Of a stretch of DNA of 64,000 bases, positions 54,686 through 63,995 are shown one piece after another. Source of the DNA: Chitinophagaceae bacterium. GTDB taxonomy: Bacteria > Bacteroidota > Bacteroidia > Chitinophagales > Chitinophagaceae. Position 1 is the stretch's first letter. Every line of letters begins with the position of its first letter. Under the pieces are notes generated by a model. That model was not told the origin of the DNA. It worked only from the letters and a program-made list of their open reading frames with translations, and did not search any database. Made by a program: the position numbers and the translations under genes. The stretch covers positions 40,174 to 104,173 of the forward strand of contig JADKAJ010000009.1 of assembly GCA_016719165.1 (NCBI GenBank). The letters are read 5' to 3'.

Positions 54686-56035
54686 TTAATAAGCCCGGCC
54701 AACTGTATCGCAGGCAGCTTTCAGCAAGGAGTTGACATCATGTACATCCTGTCCTTTTTCCCAGAGCATCACTCCGTTGGCAATGTCTTTGGCCAGTTTG
54801 GCCTTTCGTTTTATAGTGTACTGCCCGTTATAGTAAATCGTGTAATTCACAAAAGAACCGCTGGTGACCACGGCTGAATCATATTGCGGGTTTCCACCCT
54901 GGCCCAGTATTCCGCTGTAGGTAAGTATGGTTCCGCTTTGCGTGATGCCCGAAGGTCTTCCATAAGCCGGCAATCCAAGAACTGCTTTTGCAGCAGGCAT
55001 TCCCCTCGTTGTCAGCCAGTAATTCAAACAGGTTTGCGCCAGCGCATAATCACTATGATGACGGTAAGGCGCTGATGTACTGAAATCATCATATGCCATT
55101 ATGTTGAAGAAATCAACATAAGTAAATAATTCATTCCGGATGGCATCTCTTATACCACCTGCATATTTACCTGCAGTAACTGCACAAGACAAATAATAAC
55201 GGCCATCCCTGTGCAATGAATCAGATAATTCTTTCATCATAGCAGTGAATGTCAGATCAGTTCCATCAGTGGTAGTAGGAAATTCCCAATCCATATCGAT
55301 ACCATCCAGGTTATTTTGCCTCACCACATTCATTACCTCTTTAATAAAATTGGTACGACCGGCGGGGGTAGCCGCCATGTTTTTAAAATTTGTTTTCCCG
55401 TCACCGCTTCCGTCATTGATACCCAGGAAGATCCTGGCATTATTGGCCCTGGCTTTTGTAGCCACAGCAGCCAGCGATGAGGTTGGGGAGGAAGGTGCTG
55501 ATAAAGTACCGGAAGTATTCACCCCATAAAATGCATAGACCACCACATTCGTCATCCTGAATTTTACATCCGGTATGGTAGTCACATTCCTGTAAGAGGG
55601 CATGTAGCCAACCACATAATACCCAAACGGAACCGGTGGTTGTATAACGATATAAGTGAAAGAACTGATAGCAGCCGTACAACCCGTAGCAGAACCGCCG
55701 GAGTTTTTAGGCAATGCATACCAGTAGTAAGTGGCATTGGGTGTGGCCGGGATCGTATAGTTATAACTGGTACCCGTTACATTGGTAACGATAGTGGTTG
55801 TTGGGTTAGCCGTTGTGCCAAGGTATATATCATAACCGGTTGCACCGGATACAGCATTCCAGGAAAGGGTTATACTGGTGGTTACCACAAAAGAGCCGGC
55901 AGCCGGTGTAACCGCTGAAGCACAACCCGGTACCGTTGTGGGCGGAGGTGTAGGGGTGCCGCTATCCTTTTTACTACACGAATTGACAATTAAAACTAAA
56001 AACAGCAGACAGATTAGACCATTCCTGAAATTCAT
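54686..56035 (-). CDS. GH18 chitinase-like lipoprotein
   Basis: 449 residues from the ATG at 56035 (a start at 56056 is also in frame). Lipobox with Cys20 (VLIVNSCSKKD), then a Pro/Thr linker. An FN3/Ig-like domain about 40-130 is followed by a GH18 barrel from about 135. The catalytic motif DxxDxDxE is at 244-251 (DGIDMDWE), with Glu251 as acid. Downstream FFNIMAYDDF and the W near the end (VMLWEKGQD) fit GH18. Substrate is likely chitin, chitooligosaccharides or peptidoglycan-like glycans. It is divergent from the S46 peptidase gene with 94 bp between them. Confidence 0.92.
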   Translation of the reverse strand: MNFRNGLICLLFLVLIVNSCSKKDSGTPTPPPTTVPGCASAVTPAAGSFVVTTSITLSWNAVSGATGYDIYLGTTANPTTTIVTNVTGTSYNYTIPATPNATYYWYALPKNSGGSATGCTAAISSFTYIVIQPPVPFGYYVVGYMPSYRNVTTIPDVKFRMTNVVVYAFYGVNTSGTLSAPSSPTSSLAAVATKARANNARIFLGINDGSGDGKTNFKNMAATPAGRTNFIKEVMNVVRQNNLDGIDMDWEFPTTTDGTDLTFTAMMKELSDSLHRDGRYYLSCAVTAGKYAGGIRDAIRNELFTYVDFFNIMAYDDFSTSAPYRHHSDYALAQTCLNYWLTTRGMPAAKAVLGLPAYGRPSGITQSGTILTYSGILGQGGNPQYDSAVVTSGSFVNYTIYYNGQYTIKRKAKLAKDIANGVMLWEKGQDVHDVNSLLKAACDTVGRAY

Positions 56036-56103
56036 AAGCAGTAATTCGGCCTTCAAATTAATGGATTCGGATGAAACTCAGCATTTTGATATGCCTTTTT
56101 CTG

Positions 56104-56111
56104 TAGGTTTG
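56104..56111 (+). promoter_or_regulatory. Candidate -7 box of the S46 peptidase gene
   Basis: TAGGTTTG matches TAnnTTTG, 18 nt before the ATG at 56130. A TTG lies 15 nt upstream of it, shorter than ideal. Confidence 0.45.
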
Positions 56112-56129
56112 CCCTCTAAAATTTCAAGT

Positions 56130-58295
56130 ATGAAGAAGTTTCTGGTAACGATTGTTTTATCGCTTTCACTCCTCGCCAAAACAATGGCTGATGAAGGCAT
56201 GTGGCTGCCGTTATTGCTCGGACAGCAGGTTTATAATGATATGGTGAAAAAGGGATTAAAACTCACCAAAGAACAGTTATACAATATCAACAAACCCTCT
56301 TTGAAAGATGCGATCATCATTTTCGGTGGAGGTTGTACCGGTGAGATAGTAAGCTCGCAGGGTTTGATATTTACCAATCACCACTGCGGATACAATGCTA
56401 TTGCTTCTGCCAGTACGGTTGAAAAGAATTACCTGAAGGATGGCTTTTATGCCCGGAATAAAAGTGAAGAGATCCCTACCACTCTTTCTGTTCAGTTCCT
56501 GTTACGCATTGATGATGTTACAAAAGAAGTAATGGATTCTTTAAAAGGATTGAGCGGAGCTGAAAGATTGCAAAAGCAAGGCGCCGTATTGGCCGCTATC
56601 AATAAAAGATTGAGTGATGCCGCTCAGAATATTGAAACAAGGGTAAGTGCTTTGTTTAAAGGCAACCAGTTCCTTGCATTTGTGTACCAGCGTTATACTG
56701 ACGTTCGCCTTGTAGGCACACCTCCTGAAAGTGTGGGTAAGTTTGGGGGTGATACTGACAACTGGGAATGGCCCCGTCATACCGGTGATTTTTCAGTGTT
56801 TCGTGTATATACATCAGCCGATGGCAAACCTGCCAAATACACTGATAATAATGTGCCGATGAAACCGAAATGGTATTTACCTGTTTCCCTGCGACCCTTA
56901 AAAGATGGTGATTTCTCCATGATCTGGGGTTACCCGGGTGGTACTAACCGTTATGAAAGTTCTTACGGTATCAAGCTCGCCACCGACATCAACAATCCCA
57001 CCCTGGTGAATCTCCGTGATGTACGATTGAAATACATGTTTGATGAAATGAAAAAAGATCCGGCTGTCAAGCTGCAGCTGGCCTCTTCCTATGCAGGCAT
57101 TGCCAACTATTGGAAATTCTTTGATGGCGAAACCAAACAACTGTTGAAATATGATGTGTTTGGTCAAAAGCAAAAAGCAGAAGAGAAATTCAATGCGTGG
57201 GCAAAAGGAAAACCTGAATATGAAAACTTGTTTGCCGATTGGGGCAAAGCCTATGAAGCATGGAGACCTTATGCAGAACACCGCCAGTATATCAATGAAG
57301 GTATTGCCGGTTCCCCGTTAATCAGTTTTGCGGGTTCTTTACTGCAGGTAGAAGCTACCATGGTCAAAACCGGTTCAACCGCTGCTGATGTAAAGAAAGC
57401 AGTGGAAGCTGCCAGCAACCAGAGAGCCAATTTCCTGAAAGATGAAAACAAGGTATCTGACCAAAACATTGTGGCTTCTATTACAAGAATGTTCTACGAG
57501 AATGTAAATAAAGAACAGCACCCGGTTGGTTTTTATGGCACCCTGAAAAATTCATACGGCCCGCTGGATGATGATGCTACCTATAAAAAATATGCAGCAG
57601 ACATTTTCAGCAAGACCATGATCTTCGATGATGCAAAATGGAATGCCTTTGTGGCCAACCCTGATGCAGTTACATTACAGTCAGACCCTGCCTTTGCTTA
57701 TGCAAGCTCCTTTTTCACTAATTATACTTCAAAGTACAGCTCATTCTTCCAGCAGTTCAACGCTAAGAATGCAGAATATGGAAGATTGTACCTGAAAGGT
57801 ATTATGGAAATGGATCCGGTAAAAGCCAAAATGATGTATCCCGATGCTACATTCACTATGCGGGTCAGCTATGGTAATGTAAAATCATATCGTCCGAGAG
57901 ATGCGGTATTTTATGATTATGTGACCACCTCTAAAGGATTGCTGGAAAAATACAAAGCAGGAGATTATGAATTTGATTTACCGGCCAACCAGATTGAATT
58001 GCTGAAGAAAAAAGATTTTGGCCAGTATATGGACCCCACCTGCAAAGACCTGGTGATCGGTTTCATTACTACCAATGATATCACCGGTGGCAATTCCGGT
58101 TCCCCGGTTATAAATGGCAGGGGCGAACTCATCGGTTTAGCTTTTGATGGCAACTACGAAGCGCTGAGCCATAAACTGGCTTTTGATAAAGACCTGAACC
58201 GCACAATTTGTGTAGACATCCGCTATGTTTTGTGGTGTATTGATAAATTAGGAGGCGGCACTAACATTATTAAAGAACTGAAGTTGATGAAATGA
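56130..58295 (+). CDS. S46-family dipeptidyl-peptidase, DPP7-type
   Basis: 721 residues from this ATG; an in-frame reading from 55878 runs into the divergent gene and is rejected. Signal peptide 1-20. The triad is visible as His85 (FTNHHCGYNA), Asp220 (PRHTGDFSV) and Ser656 (GGNSGSPV). The specificity position follows in LAFDGNYE: Gly at 674 is the DPP7 type (hydrophobic P1) rather than Arg of DPP11 (acidic P1). It trims dipeptides from oligopeptides in the periplasm and suits amino-acid feeding. Residue numbering follows my count. Confidence 0.95.
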   Translation: MKKFLVTIVLSLSLLAKTMADEGMWLPLLLGQQVYNDMVKKGLKLTKEQLYNINKPSLKDAIIIFGGGCTGEIVSSQGLIFTNHHCGYNAIASASTVEKNYLKDGFYARNKSEEIPTTLSVQFLLRIDDVTKEVMDSLKGLSGAERLQKQGAVLAAINKRLSDAAQNIETRVSALFKGNQFLAFVYQRYTDVRLVGTPPESVGKFGGDTDNWEWPRHTGDFSVFRVYTSADGKPAKYTDNNVPMKPKWYLPVSLRPLKDGDFSMIWGYPGGTNRYESSYGIKLATDINNPTLVNLRDVRLKYMFDEMKKDPAVKLQLASSYAGIANYWKFFDGETKQLLKYDVFGQKQKAEEKFNAWAKGKPEYENLFADWGKAYEAWRPYAEHRQYINEGIAGSPLISFAGSLLQVEATMVKTGSTAADVKKAVEAASNQRANFLKDENKVSDQNIVASITRMFYENVNKEQHPVGFYGTLKNSYGPLDDDATYKKYAADIFSKTMIFDDAKWNAFVANPDAVTLQSDPAFAYASSFFTNYTSKYSSFFQQFNAKNAEYGRLYLKGIMEMDPVKAKMMYPDATFTMRVSYGNVKSYRPRDAVFYDYVTTSKGLLEKYKAGDYEFDLPANQIELLKKKDFGQYMDPTCKDLVIGFITTNDITGGNSGSPVINGRGELIGLAFDGNYEALSHKLAFDKDLNRTICVDIRYVLWCIDKLGGGTNIIKELKLMK

Positions 58296-58310
58296 TTCTC
58301 ATCTCCTTAA

Positions 58311-58348
58311 CAGCAAAGCCATTTCGTAATAACGGGATGGCTTTGCTG
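58311..58348 (+). terminator. Terminator after the S46 peptidase
   Basis: CAGCAAAGCCAT (58311-58322) pairs perfectly with ATGGCTTTGCTG (58337-58348) around a 14-base loop. The T-run after it is short. Confidence 0.75.
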
Positions 58349-58382
58349 TTTATAAACTATAGTATACCATCATTACCAAGAA

Positions 58383-58397
58383 AAGCCAGAAGGGCAT
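58383..58397. repeat. Degenerate copy of the array-B hairpin upstream of the transposase
   Basis: AAGCCAGAAGGGCAT differs by two bases from the AAGCCCGAAGGGCTT hairpin repeated four times downstream of the transposase, so the transposase gene is flanked by the same element on both sides. Confidence 0.45.
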
Positions 58398-58480
58398 AAA
58401 TTTGAATACTAACGATGATAGCCGGTGAGGTGAAACTAAAATGCTGACCTTAGCGAAATAAAAAAACCTTATCCTGTATT

Positions 58481-58927
58481 ATGAGTTCCTACCGCCAGAT
58501 ATACTATCATATTATTTTCGGAACAAAAAACCGGGAATCCACAATCACCGCTTCCTATGAAGATGAGTTATATAAATACATAGCAGGAATAATCAAAAAT
58601 CATCAATGTAAACTATACCGGATAAACGGGATGCCTGACCATATTCATATATTCACAGACCTCCATCCTTCCGTTTGCCTGAGTGACCTTGTAAAGAATA
58701 TAAAAGTGGCCAGTAGTATCTGGCTGAAAGCGAATGGCAATTTTCCGTCATTTACCGGATGGCAGGAAGGATATGGTGCTTTCACCTATGCCGAAAAGGA
58801 CAGCAACATGATCATCAATTATATCAGGAATCAAAAAGAACATCACAGAACAGAAAATTTCTTTGAAGAATACAAAAGATTGCTGGCTGAACAAAAAATT
58901 GAATTTGATGAAAAATATTTGCTGTAG
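58481..58927 (+). CDS. Y1 (HUH) transposase, RAYT/IS200-IS605 TnpA-like
   Basis: 148 residues. The HUH pair is His54-Ile-His56 (MPDHIHIF), and the catalytic Tyr114 is in MIINYIRNQKEHH with Gln118 and His. The start SSYRQIYYHIIFGTKNRE is the usual TnpA opening. It is a single-strand transposase acting on hairpin ends. No TnpB partner is present. Directly after its stop begin long arrays of palindromes, so it is best seen as a REP-associated tyrosine transposase (RAYT-like) rather than a normal IS. The element seems intact. Confidence 0.9.
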   Translation: MSSYRQIYYHIIFGTKNRESTITASYEDELYKYIAGIIKNHQCKLYRINGMPDHIHIFTDLHPSVCLSDLVKNIKVASSIWLKANGNFPSFTGWQEGYGAFTYAEKDSNMIINYIRNQKEHHRTENFFEEYKRLLAEQKIEFDEKYLL

Positions 58928-58932
58928 TTATT

Positions 58933-59219
58933 CAACCCCTCCGGGGTTGCACATTCGGCACATACATTTATCCCTGTTTGCAACAGGGGTTATACAGCTT
59001 TAACCCCTCCGGGGTTGGACATCCTTCATATTCATTTACCCCTGTTTGCAACAGGGGCTATACAAATTCAACCCCTTCGGGGTAAAGCATCCTCTATATT
59101 CATAACCCCTGTTTGCAATAGGTGTTATGCAAATTCAACCCCTTCGGGGTTGCGCATCCGGCACATACATTTACCCCTGTTTGCAACAGGGGTTATACAG
59201 CTTTAACCCCTTCGGGGTT
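58933..59219. repeat. Array A: tandem REP-like palindromes, about 68 bp period
   Basis: Five copies of the hairpin AACCCCTYCGGGGTT (near 58934, 59002, 59070, 59137 and 59205) alternate with four copies of CCCCTGTTTGCAACAGGGG-type palindromes (58971-58989, 59039-59057, 59105-59124 degenerate, 59174-59192). Period about 67-69 bp. The spacers are also similar (CACATACATTTA, TTATACAGCTTT). The array begins 5 bp after the transposase stop. Confidence 0.85.
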
Positions 59220-59303
59220 TATCATCTTCTTCCAATTTGGTTTATTCTTCATCAAAGAGATATTTTAATCGAACACTCTTCAATCAGTTCCCGCCCTAAA
59301 TTA

Positions 59304-59950
59304 ATTTTGAAAACCAAAGCCCTAAGGGCTTGAACCTTATTAACCACCGGTTATACCGGTGAGCATAATCAGCAGTTTTCGATCAACCCCAACAAGGTTG
59401 AATGTAATTACTCTTTTGTCTTCGCTTCAAACCAAAAGATATATCAATCTAATACTCTACAATCTAAACCAGCTCCTAATAATTTTTGAAAACTAAAGCC
59501 CGGAGGGCTTGAATAACCAGGTATAACCGGTGGTCTTCATCGGCAGCGTTCGATCAACCCCAACGGGGTTGAATATAATTACTCTTTTGTCTTCGCTTCA
59601 CACCAAAAGATATATCATTCAAGTACTCTATAATCCAAACCAGCTCTTAATAATTTTTGAAAACCAAAGCCCGAAGGGCTTGAACATGGCTAACCACCGG
59701 CATAACCGGTGGTCTTCATCGACAGCTTTCGATCAACCCCAACGGGGTTGAATATAATTACCCTTTTGTCTTCGCTTCAAACCCAATAGATATATCAATC
59801 CAATACTCAGCAGCCTAAACCAACCTTTAATAATTTTTGAAAACTAAAGCCCGAAGGGCTTGAACATGGCTAACCACCGGTATAACCGGTGGTCTTCATC
59901 GGTAGCGTTCGATCAACCCCAACGGGGTTGAATCTATCATTCCCTTCTGT
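59304..59950. repeat. Array B: four tandem units of about 177 bp, each with three hairpins
   Basis: Units start near 59304, 59483, 59654 and 59834. Each holds AAGCCCGAAGGGCTT (59317-59331, 59496-59510, 59667-59681, 59847-59861), then ACCACCGGTATAACCGGTGGT or a variant, then CAACCCCAACGGGGTTG, and then about 90 bp of conserved AT-rich DNA with CTTTTGTCTTCGCTTCA. The third hairpin has the same AACCCC/GGGGTT core as array A. Periods are 179, 171 and 180 bp. The last unit loses its AT-rich tail just before the next gene. Confidence 0.85.
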
Positions 59951-59992
59951 CCAAACAATTATTTCAGTATCATTGCAACAACGTTATCCTGA

Positions 59993-60658
59993 TTGTTGAA
60001 ACGATTTACCATATTGACCCTACTTGCTGTAAGCACCAGCATTATCTACTCGCAAAACCTGCGTTTCAGCCTTGCCACCGACCTTGGCTTACAACGTAAT
60101 TTTCAGAAAGAACAACAATACTGGGCTATTGGCCATGCTGTCAATGCCAATTTTCACATTACTCCAAAAGAAGGCATCCAGGTGTCTTTTTCTTATTTCA
60201 GCAATGGAAAATTTAATAACGCAGTAACGGCCACCGCTAAAGATGTATCCACTATTCCGCAACGCATCAATTATACCAATAATGCCAGGATGAGATTCAG
60301 GCTGCTTTCCATTGGTTATAAAAAATACATTACAGGCAATTGCGAAACAGAAAAAGGCTGGAACCTTTATGGCGCCGCCGGATTTGGTCTGCTTATGGGC
60401 AGGGTCATTAATACGCATTCGGTTGCGATTGATACCAGCATCTATCATGTACCAGTACGCAGCGGCGAAGCCAATTTCAAAAGGCTGACGATTGACCTGG
60501 GCCTGGGCTGGGAAAAACCGTTGGGCGGAGACTTCTATTTTTATACCGAAGCAAGAACATTCATTCCTGCCAGTGATTACCCGAGCAAATACATTTTTGT
60601 AAATAAGAATGCCCCCTTTACCGGCTCTTTGCATGCAGGACTTCGAATTATTTTCTGA
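59993..60658 (+). CDS. Small outer-membrane beta-barrel protein
   Basis: 221 residues; no ATG is available, and the start is a TTG at 59993 or 59996. Signal peptide about 1-20 (ILTLLAVSTSIIYSQN). Alternating strands (LRFSLATDLGLQRNF, IQVSFSYFSNGKF, LTIDLGLGWEK) and the final LHAGLRIIF with terminal Phe indicate a barrel of 8-10 strands. No specific family. It directly follows the repeat array. Confidence 0.65.
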   Translation: MLKRFTILTLLAVSTSIIYSQNLRFSLATDLGLQRNFQKEQQYWAIGHAVNANFHITPKEGIQVSFSYFSNGKFNNAVTATAKDVSTIPQRINYTNNARMRFRLLSIGYKKYITGNCETEKGWNLYGAAGFGLLMGRVINTHSVAIDTSIYHVPVRSGEANFKRLTIDLGLGWEKPLGGDFYFYTEARTFIPASDYPSKYIFVNKNAPFTGSLHAGLRIIF

Positions 60659-60812
60659 TCATTTCCCGGCATTAATAAAAACGCTGAATGAGAGTAGGTG
60701 CGGGTAGCAATCAGAGTGGTCACATTTCGATAAACTCAATGTGACAGTAACGTTTACCTTCCAAAAAACTCATCCTTAGCATTTGCTGACTTTAGAGTAG
60801 TAAAAATCTTAT

Positions 60813-61346
60813 TTACTGAATTTGCAGATCAAACCTCCCTTCGGTAACCGTAATGGGTTCCGGTGCATTAAACATATTCAGTGCATTGAACTGAAAGGTG
60901 CCCGAAACAATACGGGCCACCGTATCTATTCGGGTGATGGTAACAGCGCCGGTATGCGTGGCAGAAGTGATCCATTCATTCAGTGGCGTCAATCTTCTTT
61001 TTACATAGTATGCATAGCTTGATCCGCTTGAAGGATGCCCGACAGATGTATTGAGTAAGTAAGTACCGGTTCCGTTAATATTTTTTACCAGTAGCAAAAA
61101 TTCTGTTTCTGTGGGCGAAGAAGAAAAATTCCGGGCATTGATCGTTAAATCCGGACCCGCCATTCTTGCTTCCAGGATATCATTGGCCGGAAGAGGCCCA
61201 AAACCCTGTGGTATCCAGAACTCCCCGTTCACTTTGGCACCAAATGTATTGGCCCCTGTTTGGGTGGCCGGCGGCAATTCAGTTATTTCTTTTTTGCAGG
61301 CCGTAAAAAGAAAAAGGACAAGAAGGAACGGAAGACAGTTTTTCAT
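60813..61346 (-). CDS. DUF6252-like lipoprotein
   Basis: 177 residues. Lipobox with Cys17 (LFLFTACKKE). The GANTFGAKVNGEFWIPQGF segment is the start of the DUF6252-type beta-sandwich found in many Bacteroidota lipoproteins; length is normal. Function unknown. TAATCTTG, one base from the promoter box, lies 4 nt before the ATG. Confidence 0.75.
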   Translation of the reverse strand: MKNCLPFLLVLFLFTACKKEITELPPATQTGANTFGAKVNGEFWIPQGFGPLPANDILEARMAGPDLTINARNFSSSPTETEFLLLVKNINGTGTYLLNTSVGHPSSGSSYAYYVKRRLTPLNEWITSATHTGAVTITRIDTVARIVSGTFQFNALNMFNAPEPITVTEGRFDLQIQ

Positions 61347-61460
61347 GTTACAAGATTATTTATATAACGGCTGTTGGGGAATTTTTGGTATGCAGGGCAA
61401 AAACAAAGCCAGACTAACAGCCCAAACCTTTTATCTTTATCGGCCTTATACAACTGATCT

Positions 61461-62576
61461 ATGCGCAATACATTAACGATCCGGCAAATTGAATTATACA
61501 AATTATCCATTCCGCTTATTGAGCCCTTTATCACATCACTCGGGCAGGATGATAATGCAGAAAATATAGTGGTGAAAATAATCACCAAAGAAGGTATTAC
61601 AGGTTTTGGTGAATGCAGCCCTTATATGCCTATCAATGGCGAAAGCCAGGATACCTGTTTTATCGTAGGACAATATTTTGCCAAAGCGCTGATCGGAAAA
61701 GATCCGTTGGATATTGAAGGCTGTATCAACCTGATGGATGCCATCATTTACACCAATAACAGCATCAAGAGTGCATTTGATATCGCCTTGTATGATATTG
61801 CTTCACAGCAGGCAGGGTTGCCTTTGTACCAGTTTATTGGCGGAGAAAATAACAAGACCATCATTACCGATTATACAGTGAGTATTGGTGAACCGGGTAA
61901 GATGGCGGCCGATGCAGTGAAAATAAAAGCACAGGGTTATCCCGCCATCAAAGTAAAGTTGGGAAAAAACGGAAAGAAAGATGTGGAACGGATGAAAGCT
62001 ATCCGTGCTGCCGTGGGTAACGAGATCCCATTACGCATAGATGCCAACCAGGGCTGGACAGTGGAAGAAGCCATTGAAACATTACATGCACTTGCGCCGT
62101 TGAATATACAGCATTGTGAAGAACCCATTGCCCGCTGGAATTTTATGCAGTTGCCGGCAGTAAAAAGAGAAAGTCCTATCCCCATCATGGCGGATGAATG
62201 CTGCGGGGATGACCATGACGCGGCGAGATTGATAGAACTAAATGCCTGTGATTATTTTAATATCAAACTCGGAAAATCCGGCGGCATTTTTAAAGCGCTG
62301 AAGATGGTGAGTATGGCCGAGCAGGCCAATATTCATTTGCAGGTAGGTGCCATGATAGAATCACGATTAGCGATGACCGCCTTTGCACATTTTTCGTTAT
62401 GCAGTCCCAACATTGTACATTTTGATTTTGATACTGCACTCATGCTTAAAGAAGACCCGGTGACCGGCGGCATCATGTATGAAAAGAATGGCGTGGTGAA
62501 AGTGCCGGAAGCAGTGGGACTCGGAGCCACGATCAATGAGAGCTGGCTGCAAAAGATGGAGAAAGTGGTGATCTGA
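61461..62576 (+). CDS. Enolase-superfamily dipeptide epimerase
   Basis: 371 residues of the mandelate racemase/muconate lactonising group. Catalytic Lys164/Lys166 are in AIKVKLGKNG, metal ligands Asp194 (IDANQGW), Glu220 (CEEPI) and Asp245 (MADE), and the second base Lys269 is in FNIKLGKSGG. The DFDTALMLKEDPVTGG segment with its DxD near 322-324 is typical of dipeptide epimerases (L-Ala-D/L-Glu type), which recycle murein peptides. The next gene is a recombinase, so there is no supporting operon. Confidence 0.88.
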   Translation: MRNTLTIRQIELYKLSIPLIEPFITSLGQDDNAENIVVKIITKEGITGFGECSPYMPINGESQDTCFIVGQYFAKALIGKDPLDIEGCINLMDAIIYTNNSIKSAFDIALYDIASQQAGLPLYQFIGGENNKTIITDYTVSIGEPGKMAADAVKIKAQGYPAIKVKLGKNGKKDVERMKAIRAAVGNEIPLRIDANQGWTVEEAIETLHALAPLNIQHCEEPIARWNFMQLPAVKRESPIPIMADECCGDDHDAARLIELNACDYFNIKLGKSGGIFKALKMVSMAEQANIHLQVGAMIESRLAMTAFAHFSLCSPNIVHFDFDTALMLKEDPVTGGIMYEKNGVVKVPEAVGLGATINESWLQKMEKVVI

Positions 62577-62635
62577 CGGGCAGCTGATTTACACTTTAAT
62601 AAGTTTTAGTACATTCATTGGACAAACCTTATCAA

Positions 62636-63895
62636 ATGAATGTAGTAGTATTAAAACCACTGCAACACCGGGGCAATGAGTGCATTGGTATTTATTTTGA
62701 AAAATCTCCCCGATTAAACGGTGCGATACAAAAATATGCCGGGGCCAGGTGGAGCCAGACCAATAAATGCTGGTATGTACCATTAAGCAAAGAACATTAT
62801 CATAAACTGGCTATGGCCCTGAAAGGACTGGCCACCATAGAACAATCAGCCCTGCATCAATACCTGGCGGACAAGAAAAATAAAAAGCAAGCAGATAAAA
62901 TTCGGCCTATTACCATAATTAAAAGGAGTGATGCGGCGAAAACAACCGTTGTCCCGGTTAGCAACCAGGGAAACCAGGCGTGGATTAATAAACGGGATTT
63001 TGTATACAAGAAAGAAAAGATTAGCGGTGTAAATGGCCATATAATACCCGCCATGCACCAGCGTCTGAAGCTGAAAGCATATAGTCCTTCTACTATAAAA
63101 ACGTATCTGAATGAAATGTCGCAACTACTCAGCCTGCTGAAGGATATACCTGCCGACCAGCTTACGCCTGACCACCTGAAAAGATATCTTGTGTTTTGTT
63201 ATGAAAAATTAAATCTGAAAGAAAACACATTGCATAGCCGTATCAATGCGATGAAGTTTTATTACGAACAGGTGCTGGGAAGAGAAAAATTTTTTTGGGA
63301 GATACCACGACCCAAAAAACACCTCATTCTTCCAAAAATACTTAATGAGGCCGAGCTGGGAAGATTATTTAAGGCGTTACCCAACTTAAAACATAAGGCT
63401 ATGTTGTTTACAGTGTACAGTGCCGGCCTCAGGGTAAGTGAGCTTGCTGCGCTAAAAATAAAAGACATTGACAGCGGCAGGATGCAGATTTTCATAGAAA
63501 GGGCTAAAGGAAAAAAAGACAGGTATGTAAATCTTAGTCCTGTTTTGCTTGACATACTGAGGGCATATATGAGAAAGCACAAACCCCGCCCTGTTGAATA
63601 TCTTTTTGAATCGGAACAAACAAGAACTGCCTATCCGCTCAGGACTATTCAGAAAATATTTGAAGATGCTAAAAGTAAAGCAGGCATTGATAAAAAACTT
63701 GGTATACATTCCTTAAGGCACAGCTTTGCCACTCATTTATTAGAAAAAGGGACTGACATCAGGTACATAAAAGATATACTTGGACACTTTGACATTAAGA
63801 CCACAGAAAGATATCTCCATGTAAGCAAAAAAGATCTTGTGAATATTATAAGTCCGCTTGATGACCTATGGAGAAAGGGACAATTGGAATGGTAA
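62636..63895 (+). CDS. Tyrosine recombinase / integrase
   Basis: 419 residues from this ATG (a TTG 18 bp earlier is in frame). An N-terminal arm-type domain (GIYFEKSPRLNG ... GARWSQTNKCWYVPLSKEHY) is followed by a SAM-like core-binding domain (about 145-230) and the catalytic domain. The catalytic residues appear in order: Arg in SAGLRVSELAAL, Lys in AKGKKDRYV, His-x-x-Arg in HSLRHSFATHL, His in ILGHFD, and Tyr in TTERYLHVSKK. It lacks the extra helical segment of integron integrases. A structured inverted repeat follows within 20 bp and may be its site. Confidence 0.93.
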   Translation: MNVVVLKPLQHRGNECIGIYFEKSPRLNGAIQKYAGARWSQTNKCWYVPLSKEHYHKLAMALKGLATIEQSALHQYLADKKNKKQADKIRPITIIKRSDAAKTTVVPVSNQGNQAWINKRDFVYKKEKISGVNGHIIPAMHQRLKLKAYSPSTIKTYLNEMSQLLSLLKDIPADQLTPDHLKRYLVFCYEKLNLKENTLHSRINAMKFYYEQVLGREKFFWEIPRPKKHLILPKILNEAELGRLFKALPNLKHKAMLFTVYSAGLRVSELAALKIKDIDSGRMQIFIERAKGKKDRYVNLSPVLLDILRAYMRKHKPRPVEYLFESEQTRTAYPLRTIQKIFEDAKSKAGIDKKLGIHSLRHSFATHLLEKGTDIRYIKDILGHFDIKTTERYLHVSKKDLVNIISPLDDLWRKGQLEW

Positions 63896-63912
63896 ACTGT
63901 GATTTTGTATTG

Positions 63913-63995
63913 ACGCCGTAACAATACAAAAAGCGTAGGACTAAAACATTGGTTTTCAATCCGAGTAACTTTTGAAATTTGAGATTCTACGGCGT
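63913..63995. repeat. Inverted repeat downstream of the recombinase, candidate attachment site
   Basis: ACGCCGTA (63913-63920) and TACGGCGT (63988-63995) are perfect 8 bp complements 67 bp apart. Between them lies AAAACATTGGTTTTCAAT, which can fold into a small inner hairpin. The window ends 5 bp later, so whether it repeats is not known. Confidence 0.5.

Noticed and set aside
55878..56129. N-terminal extension of the S46 peptidase
   Set aside because: It overlaps the divergent GH18 gene and lies upstream of the real signal peptide.
59015..59751. Three small open reading frames inside the repeat arrays
   Set aside because: Their protein sequences simply translate the tandem repeats; no start context or family resemblance.
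58933..59950. CRISPR-like array
   Set aside because: The repeated units are palindromic and diverged, the sequences between them are also similar rather than unique spacers, and no cas genes are near. They are REP-like repeats.
62636..63895. Integron integrase
   Set aside because: The catalytic residues are those of any tyrosine recombinase; the extra helical patch typical of IntI is not visible, and only one candidate site is seen.
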